From the NCBI RefSeq assembly GCF_900637665.1, contig NZ_LR134386.1:1604501-1668500 (forward strand): DNA of 64,000 bases, in the 5' to 3' direction. The notes below the pieces were generated by a model that was not told the DNA's origin, searched no databases, and saw nothing but the letters and a program-made list of their open reading frames with translations. Both the position numbers and the translations under genes were made by a program. Each line of letters opens with the position of its first letter. Positions within the stretch are counted from its first letter, which is position 1. This DNA is from Chryseobacterium nakagawai (lineage in GTDB: Bacteria > Bacteroidota > Bacteroidia > Flavobacteriales > Weeksellaceae). Below are positions 17,193 through 24,190 of the stretch, piece after piece.

Positions 17193-20100
17193 TTATTGAT
17201 TAATGAGAGAATAAATACTGATTACGGACTGGTTTACCTGCTGAATACTTTTCAGATAATTTAATTGAATATCGGTTGCGGTTTGCAATGCAAAAAGATA
17301 TTCCACATAGCTGATTTCTCCAGTCTTATAACCTAATTGTGCTGCTGATACTATTTCTTTGGCATTAGGCAATGCTTCTTGCTGAAAATAATTAAACTGT
17401 TGCATATCTTGTTGGTATTGTTGCAAAGCATTTTGTAATTGTGTTGTTAATGCTCTTTGCTGCTGCTGAGCATTGGCTTCGGAAGCCTGTTTTCTGAAGT
17501 CCAAAGATTTTATCCTTGCTTTGGTAGCACCATAAGTGATAGGAATTGCAATGCCAATATTTACAGAATTGAAACGTTTACCAGAATTAAAATATTTTTC
17601 TGCGCCATTTACAGTATGAAAACCTATTAAAGATTGATTTGTAAAACCAATTGTAAAATCAGGTAAACCTTGCGAACGTTCTACCTTTTTGGTCTGTTCT
17701 GCAATAACAGCATCCTGATATAAGGATTGAATGGCGGGATGACTTGCAACTACATCATTATCCAATAAATTGCTGATTTGTAATGGTTGAAAAATTCCAT
17801 TTTCTACAATGAGAAAATCCTCTCTTGTATTCATCAAAGTTTTCAGACTGGCAACAGCATTATTTAAAAACACTTTATTCTGTTTTAACAATAAATTAAT
17901 TTCCCCTTTCTTAGCTTCTGCCGTACTAATGTCCACTTTTTTTGTATCACCAGTTTTATAACGAAGCTGTGCTATTTTTATAAAATCGCTGTACAGACTA
18001 TCTAACTGTTGTAATTGTTTTTGGTTATGTTGCAAATACAGGATTTGATAATAATTAGTTCTGACTTGCGTTTTTAGCTCTATTACGGTAAGATTTTTCT
18101 GTAATTCTTTCGCTTTTATTTCTGCATTAATCAATTGCTTTTTTGCTCCGAATAAAGTAGGAAAAGGAATAGTTTGCGCCACTTCAAATGACTGGTCGAA
18201 TTTTGTACTGTTGTACTGCCCCAATTGTGCATTAAAACCTAATTTTGGTAATTCTCCGGCAGTTTTTTTCAAGGCTTTACTTGCATCAATTTCTAAATCT
18301 GAAGCCTTTATGGTTTGATTATTTTTCAACGCAATGTTTATTGCTTCATCAACACTGGATAAATCTTTCGTTTGTGCGTTTGCTGTAAAACCTACCAATG
18401 ATAGCAGTAACACAACGATAGTCGCAATGGGTTTCACTTTAAGTTTTCTTTTTAAATTAATTTTTGAATTGAAGATGATATACAATAAAGGCAGTACGAA
18501 TAGGGTAAGGAATGTGGCAGTTACCAAACCACCGATAACAACTGTAGCCAATGGTTTTTGTACCTCTGCACCTGCGCTACTGCTCAAAGCCATTGGCAGA
18601 AATCCTAAACTGGCTACTGTTGCAGTCATCAAAACTGGTCGCAAACGGATTTTAGTTCCTTCGATTACCCGTTTCAATACATCTTTTTCCCCTTCTTTTT
18701 CTAATTGATTGAAAATACCTATCAGTACAATTCCGTTGAGAACTGCAACACCAAACAAAGCAATAAATCCAATACCTGCGCTGATGCTAAATGGCATTCC
18801 CCTAAGTAGTAGAGCTAAGATACCCCCAATTGCACTCATTGGGATAGCGGTAAAAATTAGTCCTGCTTGTTTAAAGGAGCTAAAAGTAAAATAAAGCAGT
18901 ACAAATATCAATAGTAAGGAAATAGGAACAGCTATCAATAATCTATTACTGGCTTCCTGTAAGTTTTCAAACTGTCCACCATAAGTGAAATAGTATCCCG
19001 ATGGTAGTTTTACTTGATTGTTCAATTTTTTTTGAATTTCTTCTACTACACTTTGTACATCTCTGTCTGCTACATTAAAACCAATTACAATTCTTCGTTT
19101 TCCCGCTTCACGGCTTATCTGCGCCGGTCCTAATTTATAGTCAATTGTAGCCACTTGTGATAGAGGAATTTGACTACCCGTACTGGTTGGTATCATCATA
19201 TTGTTTACATCTTCAATACTACCTCTATAGGTACTATCTAAACGCACAACTAAATCAAATCTCCTTTCATTCTCAAAAACTACACCAGCACTTTTTCCTG
19301 CAAAAGCAGTACTTACAACGTTATTTACATCTTCTACATTTACTCCATAATTGGCTAAACGAGTACGGTCATATTCAATATTGATTTGCGGTAATCCGCT
19401 TACCAGCTCTACTTGAGGGACTGTAACCCCTTTCACTGTTTGTATAACTTTGCTAACCTTATCTGCATTCAGAGCAAGCGTATCTAAATTTTCTCCGAAA
19501 ATCTTAATTGCAACATCTTGTTTTATCCCTGTCATCAGTTCATTAAAACGCATTTGAATGGGTTGGCTTTTTTCGACAATTACGCCAGGTATTACAGCTA
19601 TTTTTTCTTCTATTGCATCTCCTAATTCATCGTATGTCCTTCCGGATTTCCATTCACTTTCTGGCTTAAGAATAATTATTAAATCTGTTGCACTTGGAGG
19701 CATTGGGTCAGTAGGTACTTCCCCAGCTCCAGTTCTACCAACCACCATTTTTACTTCATCAAATTGTTTGGCAATTCTCGAAGCAAGCATCGAAGTTTCT
19801 ATACTTTGTGATAATGAGGTTTCAATAGGCATTTTAAATTCAAACGCATATTCTCCTTCTTGTAGCTGGGGTATAAATTCTCCTCCCATTCGGCTAAACA
19901 AGAAAATACTAACCGCAAATATGGCAATGGCGATACCCACGAACCAATACTTTATGCTAATCGCTTTTTCAAGCAAAGGCTGATATTTTTTTTGTACCCA
20001 ATTCATCATTCTATCAGAAAAGCTTTCTTTGTGCGAAGTTTTTTTCGATAAAAACAAAGCACACATCATAGGTATATATGTTAAGGATAAAATCAAAGCT

Positions 20101-21560
20101 CCAAAAATGGCAAAACCTACAGTCTGTGCCATCGGACGGAACATTTTGCCTTCAACACCCACTAACGTAAGAATAGGAATGTAAACAATTAGTATAATGA
20201 TTTCGCCAAATGCTGCACTGCTACGAATTTTGGAAGCAGACAGAAAAACTTCCTCATCCATTTCGGTTTGTGTAAGCCTTTGTTTAGATTTTCGTAAGCC
20301 TAAATGATGTAATGTGGCTTCCACAACAATTACTGCCCCATCTACAATCAACCCAAAATCTATGGCTCCCAAACTCATTAAGTTGGCGCTTACACCAAAC
20401 ACATTCATCATTGCCAAGGCAAACAGCATTGCTAAGGGAATAGCAGAAGCTACTATTAATCCGGCTCTAAAATTTCCTAAAAAAAGTACCAATACAAAGA
20501 TTACAATCAACGCACCTTCTATCAGGTTTTTTTCTACGGTACTCATTGCCTTGTCAACTAAAACTGAACGGTCTATATAAGGCTCAATAATAATATCATC
20601 AGGTAATGACTTTTGTATAGTAGGAAGTTTTTCTTTTATTTTTTCAATTACATTATTGGCATTTTCGCCTTTTAACATCATTACCACACCGCCTACTGCA
20701 TCAACTTCTCCATTGTATGTCATAGCTCCATATCTTACAGCATTACCAAATCGTACATCTGCCACGTCTTTTATAAAAATTGGAACAGTACCTGGGCTAT
20801 TTTTTACACTAATGTTTTTTATATCATCTAATGATGTAACCAAACCAATTCCTCTAACAAAATAAGCATTTGGCTTTTTGTCAATATATGCTCCTCCAGT
20901 ATTTTGGTTATTTCTTTCAAGAGCATTGAAAATATCGGTAATACTTACATCCATAGCTTTTAAGCGATTTGGATTAACAGCTACTTCATATTGCTTTAGC
21001 TCACCGCCAAAACTATTTACTTCTGCAATTCCGGGAGTACCATACAGTTGCCTTGCAACAATCCAGTCCTGCATTGTACGAAGGTCTTTGGCATTGTATT
21101 TATTTTCACTTCCCTTTTTGGGGTGTATTATATATTCGTATATCTGACCAAGCCCTGTACTGACCGGAGCCAATTCAGGTGTTCCTATTCCATCCGGAAT
21201 TTTTTCTTCTGCTTCTTTTAGTTTTTCATTAATAAGCTGTCTGGCAAAATAAATGTCTACTTTTTCCTTAAATACAACTGTAATTACGGACAAACCAAAC
21301 CTCGAAATACTTCTGGTTTCTTCTAAATCAGGAATATTAGCAATGCTTTGCTCTATCGGAAAAGTTACTAATTGTTCTACTTCCTGAGCCGCCAATGTTG
21401 GGCAAACCGTAATTATTTGCACCTGATTATTTGTAATATCGGGTACGGCATCAATGGGTAATTTTGTGGCACTCCACACTCCCCAAATAATGAGGAACAA
21501 TGTCATTATTCCAATGACGAGCTTGTTCTTAATGCTAAATTTTATGATACTGTCTAACAC
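17193..21560 (-). CDS. CusA/CzcA heavy-metal RND pump fused to a TolC-like outer-membrane channel
   Basis: 1455 residues. Residues 1 to about 1045 are a heavy-metal RND transporter: 12 membrane segments, porter domains with DAVPDITNNQVQI near the N-terminus, and the proton-relay helix GAIDFGLIVDGAVIVVE (about 400). From about 1050 a second hydrophobic stretch resembling a signal peptide (IATIVVLLLSLVGFTANAQ) begins an outer-membrane efflux protein of about 390 residues with the usual long helices. The inner-membrane pump and the channel are thus one reading frame. This CusA-CusC type fusion recurs in Bacteroidota. Proteolytic processing at the internal signal would be needed to place the channel, which is inference. 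Substrate is Cu/Ag or Cd/Zn/Co; the cadA neighbour favours divalent ions. Confidence 0.93.
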   Translation of the reverse strand: MLDSIIKFSIKNKLVIGIMTLFLIIWGVWSATKLPIDAVPDITNNQVQIITVCPTLAAQEVEQLVTFPIEQSIANIPDLEETRSISRFGLSVITVVFKEKVDIYFARQLINEKLKEAEEKIPDGIGTPELAPVSTGLGQIYEYIIHPKKGSENKYNAKDLRTMQDWIVARQLYGTPGIAEVNSFGGELKQYEVAVNPNRLKAMDVSITDIFNALERNNQNTGGAYIDKKPNAYFVRGIGLVTSLDDIKNISVKNSPGTVPIFIKDVADVRFGNAVRYGAMTYNGEVDAVGGVVMMLKGENANNVIEKIKEKLPTIQKSLPDDIIIEPYIDRSVLVDKAMSTVEKNLIEGALIVIFVLVLFLGNFRAGLIVASAIPLAMLFALAMMNVFGVSANLMSLGAIDFGLIVDGAVIVVEATLHHLGLRKSKQRLTQTEMDEEVFLSASKIRSSAAFGEIIILIVYIPILTLVGVEGKMFRPMAQTVGFAIFGALILSLTYIPMMCALFLSKKTSHKESFSDRMMNWVQKKYQPLLEKAISIKYWFVGIAIAIFAVSIFLFSRMGGEFIPQLQEGEYAFEFKMPIETSLSQSIETSMLASRIAKQFDEVKMVVGRTGAGEVPTDPMPPSATDLIIILKPESEWKSGRTYDELGDAIEEKIAVIPGVIVEKSQPIQMRFNELMTGIKQDVAIKIFGENLDTLALNADKVSKVIQTVKGVTVPQVELVSGLPQINIEYDRTRLANYGVNVEDVNNVVSTAFAGKSAGVVFENERRFDLVVRLDSTYRGSIEDVNNMMIPTSTGSQIPLSQVATIDYKLGPAQISREAGKRRIVIGFNVADRDVQSVVEEIQKKLNNQVKLPSGYYFTYGGQFENLQEASNRLLIAVPISLLLIFVLLYFTFSSFKQAGLIFTAIPMSAIGGILALLLRGMPFSISAGIGFIALFGVAVLNGIVLIGIFNQLEKEGEKDVLKRVIEGTKIRLRPVLMTATVASLGFLPMALSSSAGAEVQKPLATVVIGGLVTATFLTLFVLPLLYIIFNSKINLKRKLKVKPIATIVVLLLSLVGFTANAQTKDLSSVDEAINIALKNNQTIKASDLEIDASKALKKTAGELPKLGFNAQLGQYNSTKFDQSFEVAQTIPFPTLFGAKKQLINAEIKAKELQKNLTVIELKTQVRTNYYQILYLQHNQKQLQQLDSLYSDFIKIAQLRYKTGDTKKVDISTAEAKKGEINLLLKQNKVFLNNAVASLKTLMNTREDFLIVENGIFQPLQISNLLDNDVVASHPAIQSLYQDAVIAEQTKKVERSQGLPDFTIGFTNQSLIGFHTVNGAEKYFNSGKRFNSVNIGIAIPITYGATKARIKSLDFRKQASEANAQQQQRALTTQLQNALQQYQQDMQQFNYFQQEALPNAKEIVSAAQLGYKTGEISYVEYLFALQTATDIQLNYLKSIQQVNQSVISIYSLINQ

Positions 21561-21600
21561 AATTCATTTGATTAATAATTAATAATAATGGATATAAATA

Positions 21601-21621
21601 CTTTCTGTCAGTTACAGAAAG
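21601..21621. terminator. Hairpin between the DUF6660-type gene and the RND pump gene
   Basis: Perfect 8-bp stem (CTTTCTGT with ACAGAAAG, 21601-21608 and 21614-21621) and 5-nt loop in the 150-bp gap before the pump gene on the minus strand. It could attenuate or partly terminate the upstream transcript, so that the pump operon is expressed at a different level. No clear U-run. Confidence 0.35.
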
Positions 21622-21710
21622 GACAGCTAAATGTGCAATTTAGATAATACACCTATCTAATAGTAAATGAATATATCATCCATTACCAATAAATACATTT
21701 GCTGAAAATA

Positions 21711-22037
21711 TTAAGTATTAATCTTTGGCGGCTGCCAAATGTTTCTGTGATAATTGGAAATGAAATTGAAATTTTGAAGTGGGAATTTTTGTATCTTGCT
21801 AAGACTTGGCTTTGCCTCGTTTATTTTGAACGTTTGAAACGTAAAATTTACAACGGTATGACAAGTAGTACAAGAACAAAAAGGACTGCATAAATCGTCG
21901 TTTTTCGTTTGACCATTGCTTGCATTAGAAAGCTCTGATTTTGAAGTATTACTGGTATCTATACCACACGCATCAGTACACGGCATTACGGATAATGCCA
22001 AAAAATATATACTGAATATGAATATAAATAGTTTCAT
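21711..22037 (-). CDS. Small secreted Cys-containing protein (DUF6660 type)
   Basis: 108 residues. A signal peptide (about 1-18, LALSVMPC) is followed by DACGIDTSN, then a Cys cluster LCSPFCSCTTCHTVVNF (about 50-66). The C-terminus ends NIWQPPKINT, the same IWxPPKI tail as the 8576-8962 protein. Genes of this type often head metal-efflux operons in Bacteroidota, and this one is first after a promoter with a Fur-like dyad (22044-22079) and upstream of the RND pump. It may bind metal at the cell surface. The biochemical role is unknown. Confidence 0.75.
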   Translation of the reverse strand: MKLFIFIFSIYFLALSVMPCTDACGIDTSNTSKSELSNASNGQTKNDDLCSPFCSCTTCHTVVNFTFQTFKINEAKPSLSKIQKFPLQNFNFISNYHRNIWQPPKINT

Positions 22038-22043
22038 CAGCTA

Positions 22044-22079
22044 CAAATATAAATAAATAGATTGTGCAATAGAATTGCA
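22044..22079 (-). promoter_or_regulatory. Promoter -7 element with an adjacent perfect dyad operator
   Basis: Reading leftward, a TATATTTG element (22051-22044) matches the Bacteroidota -7 consensus TAnnTTTG and ends 7 bp before the start codon at 22037, so the transcript would have almost no leader. Just upstream is a perfect dyad, TGCAAT-TCT-ATTGCA (22079-22065), with the size and symmetry of Fur/Zur-family operators. A Fur-family gene ends 14 bp further upstream. A TTG lies 15 bp before the -7 box, slightly closer than usual. Control of the efflux operon by this Fur protein is inferred. Confidence 0.55.
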
Positions 22080-22092
22080 AAGTTGAAAAAGT

Positions 22093-22503
22093 CTATTTGT
22101 TACATTTGTCGCATTTCCCCTTAAGAACTAAATTAGCTCCATCTAATTTAAAGTTTTGAGGAACTTCGATGTTCGGAATTTCTGTTTCAGTAAGGCAAAA
22201 AGTATGTTTGCAGTCGGTACAATAAAAATGTGTGTGCAGTTCTGATAAATTGCAATTGCATCCTGATTGGCAAAGTGCGTATTTAAACACTCCGCTTCCA
22301 TCATCAATGGTATGGACAAGTTTGTGTTCCAGGAATACTTTAAGTGTTCTGAAGAGAGTAATATTATCTGCTTTTTCAAACTGTTCTGCCAGCTCTTTAT
22401 GACTTACTGCATATTGTTGTTTCAATAACTTTTCAACCACCAACAAACGCATAGCGGTGGGTTTTATAGCTTTTTGCTGTAAAATTTTTTCTAATTCAGT
22501 CAT
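22093..22503 (-). CDS. Fur-family transcriptional regulator with extra Cys cluster
   Basis: 136 residues. Residues 1-80 are the winged helix (IKPTAMRLLVVEKLL, then NITLFRTLKVFLEHKLVHTI as recognition region). The dimerisation domain has the structural zinc pairs HTHFYCTDCKHTFC and GKCDKC at the end. Before them is an unusual cluster, CQSGCNCNLSELHTH (about 77-91), not part of the standard Fur/Zur metal site, which suggests sensing of a soft divalent metal such as Zn, Cd or Pb. The gene lies between the small protein gene at 22510 and the dyad at 22065-22079, its likely target. Confidence 0.85.
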   Translation of the reverse strand: MTELEKILQQKAIKPTAMRLLVVEKLLKQQYAVSHKELAEQFEKADNITLFRTLKVFLEHKLVHTIDDGSGVFKYALCQSGCNCNLSELHTHFYCTDCKHTFCLTETEIPNIEVPQNFKLDGANLVLKGKCDKCNK

Positions 22504-22509
22504 TGTGAT

Positions 22510-22848
22510 TTAATTTTCTATCGTCCAATCATCATTATCGTCTTCGTCAACTGATATTTGCTCAATGATGCTGTTTGCTGCACTGTCAGAGTATGTACCA
22601 TAACCATTTACGAAAACACCTTTTGCTCCATCTTTTTGGTTTCTCATCGCATATAAGATAGCCTCATCTTCCAAGTCATTAAGCCCAGTAAAACGATAAA
22701 TTTTATCAATAACAATGTCCCTTAAATTAACTTTCTCGCCGTCTATTTTGTACGAAATGTTTTCTTCCAATAGATTAAAGTCTTCCGTATAACCTCTTTG
22801 TCTTAGTATTTCAATTACTTCTGATACTGTTTTTTCTGTTGATAGCAT
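22510..22848 (-). CDS. Small conserved protein, paralogue of 7243-7548
   Basis: 112 residues, cytoplasmic, acidic C-terminus (SVDEDDNDDWTIEN). It shares with the 7243-7548 protein the segments ILRQRGYTEDF, a Glu/Asp-rich centre (LNDLEDEAILYAMR) and KGVFVNGYGTYSD. The usual database label of phosphoribosylpyrophosphate synthetase has no support in the sequence. It ends 6 bp before the Fur-family start, implying joint transcription. Function unknown; the repeated association with metal genes is the best clue. Confidence 0.75.
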   Translation of the reverse strand: MLSTEKTVSEVIEILRQRGYTEDFNLLEENISYKIDGEKVNLRDIVIDKIYRFTGLNDLEDEAILYAMRNQKDGAKGVFVNGYGTYSDSAANSIIEQISVDEDDNDDWTIEN

Positions 22849-22917
22849 AAGTATTCTTCTTAAATTTTTGAAAATATTTTTTGAAAAAACTGAACATTTT
22901 TTTCTCTTAATTGGTTT

Positions 22918-23127
22918 CTAATAGCAACATTTTTTATCCTGTTGTATTGGTGGACAGGGAATACTTCCATAACTACAATACACACAACAATCGCCTTTTA
23001 ATGGTTTTAAGCGTGTCTTACAGTTTTCACATTCATAGAAATATTGACAAGCATCTGTTGGCATTGTTTCCTCTTTTTTGTATCCACAGTTTGGGCAAGT
23101 TAATACTGATTGTAATTTAATTTCCAT
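22918..23127 (-). CDS. GDCCVxC-domain protein of the mercury cluster
   Basis: 69 residues with ten cysteines. An N-terminal zinc-ribbon-like part (LTCPNCGYKKEE, then YECENCKTRLKP) is followed by the family signature GDCCVYCSYGSIPCPPIQ (about 45-62) and a CC end. Such proteins occur with mer genes and are thought to bind Hg or other soft metals. Some relatives contain selenocysteine; here all positions are ordinary Cys codons. Its start codon overlaps the stop codon of merTP by one base (TAATG), so translation is probably coupled. Confidence 0.85.
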   Translation of the reverse strand: MEIKLQSVLTCPNCGYKKEETMPTDACQYFYECENCKTRLKPLKGDCCVYCSYGSIPCPPIQQDKKCCY

Positions 23128-23729
23128 TATGATATAATTTTACTTTTTAGTGATTTGTATCCTGTCGAATTGATACCTTTTTCTATTTCTGTGATACTTG
23201 TTTGTTTACTATCAAACTTGACAATAGCATTACCTTTCTCATAAGAAACCACAATTTCCACAATTCCATTTAGTTTGCTAACTTCTGTTTTAATGTGATG
23301 TTCACAACCTGAACAAGTCATTCCTTTAATTGTAAACTCAACTTTCTGAATTTTGGAAGTTTGTGTAATAATTGTTTTACTTTCGGTCTTTGGAAAAAAG
23401 ATTTGAGCATAAAGCGGAAATGATAAAAGTAAAGCCGCCATAGCGGTAAAAATCCCTAAAAATGATTTCGTTTTCATAAAATTTGTTTTTTCAGTTATTT
23501 CACAGTTGCAGTCAATTTTCTTTTGTGGTTTCAACTTTTGATACCAAGCAAAACCAAGCACTAAAATTGTTAAACCGATAAAATATGGTCGGAAAGGTTC
23601 GAGCCAAGAAAAAGTTGAAGCAAGTCCGCTTGTTCCTGCTATTAGAGCCAACACAGGTGTAATGCAACACAATGAAGCTGCAATTGCTGTCAAAAGTCCA
23701 GTCCCGATTAGTTTGTTGTCCGTTTTCAT
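23127..23729 (-). CDS. merTP: Mercuric transport fusion protein MerTP
   Basis: 200 residues. The N-terminal half is MerT-like: membrane segments with the Cys pair ASLCCITPVLAL in the first helix (about 20-31), further segments at about 50-65 and 92-110, and a cytoplasmic CNCE motif (about 74-77). The C-terminal half (about 128-200) is a MerP-like HMA domain with GMTCSGCEHHI. The two components of mercury uptake are thus joined. It overlaps the ArsR gene by 4 bp (ATGA) and the next gene by 1 bp. No mercuric reductase (merA) is present in the window; see findings. Confidence 0.9.
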   Translation of the reverse strand: MKTDNKLIGTGLLTAIAASLCCITPVLALIAGTSGLASTFSWLEPFRPYFIGLTILVLGFAWYQKLKPQKKIDCNCEITEKTNFMKTKSFLGIFTAMAALLLSFPLYAQIFFPKTESKTIITQTSKIQKVEFTIKGMTCSGCEHHIKTEVSKLNGIVEIVVSYEKGNAIVKFDSKQTSITEIEKGINSTGYKSLKSKIIS

Positions 23730-24100
23730 ATTGTTTCTAAAATTTTGTTATCATCAAGTATTTTAAAAAATGGTTTCAGCATTTTTTCATACTCTTTGGT
23801 CAATGAATAAAAAATGGTTTGTGCCTCTCTTTCGGTTTCAATAAGCTTTCGGTCTTTGAGTTTTCGCAAATGCTGAGAAATTGCTGAAATTGTCATACCA
23901 AGAATATCGCTTAAATCACAAACACAAAGTCGTTTTTCTTCATAAAAAAGAAACAGAATTTTCAACCTTACATTGTTTCCTGCCAATTCAAGTCCGTTAG
24001 ACAAACAGTCAAACGAGCCGTGTAGTTCTAAAACTCGTTCTTTACAGCGATTAATTTGTTTAATGTCTGCCTTTTGTCTTATGCACGAAGTATTATCCAT
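23726..24100 (-). CDS. ArsR/SmtB-family metal-responsive repressor
   Basis: 124 residues. Winged helix-turn-helix with the classic alpha3 metal site RLCVCDLSDILG (about 58-69, the ELCVCDL motif of ArsR/CadC), then TISAISQHLRKLKDRKLIETER for DNA recognition and wing. A further N-terminal CIRQK and C-containing helix may add ligands. It represses its own operon (arsR-merTP-GDCCVxC) until Hg, Cd, Pb or As binds. The promoter at 24105-24141 carries a dyad that fits its operator. Confidence 0.9.
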   Translation of the reverse strand: MDNTSCIRQKADIKQINRCKERVLELHGSFDCLSNGLELAGNNVRLKILFLFYEEKRLCVCDLSDILGMTISAISQHLRKLKDRKLIETEREAQTIFYSLTKEYEKMLKPFFKILDDNKILETI

Positions 24101-24104
24101 AGTG

Positions 24105-24141
24105 CAAATATAGTAAATTTCATTATTTAAGCAATTGCTAA
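24105..24141 (-). promoter_or_regulatory. Promoter and ArsR operator of the mer-type operon
   Basis: On the minus strand a -33 TTG (24134-24132) and a -7 TATATTTG (24112-24105) are separated by exactly 19 bp, the canonical Bacteroidota arrangement. The -33 element lies inside a near-perfect dyad, TTAGCAATTGCTTAA (24141-24127), a good ArsR operator. The -7 element ends 5 bp before the ATG at 24100, so the mRNA is predicted to be leaderless or nearly so. Confidence 0.7.
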
Positions 24142-24190
24142 AATAAAAATTAAAGACAACTCCAATTATGCAATAAAAAATTGAAACAAA

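Noticed and set aside
22918..23127. Selenocysteine in the GDCCVxC protein
   Set aside because: The relevant positions are normal Cys codons and the frame has no internal TGA.
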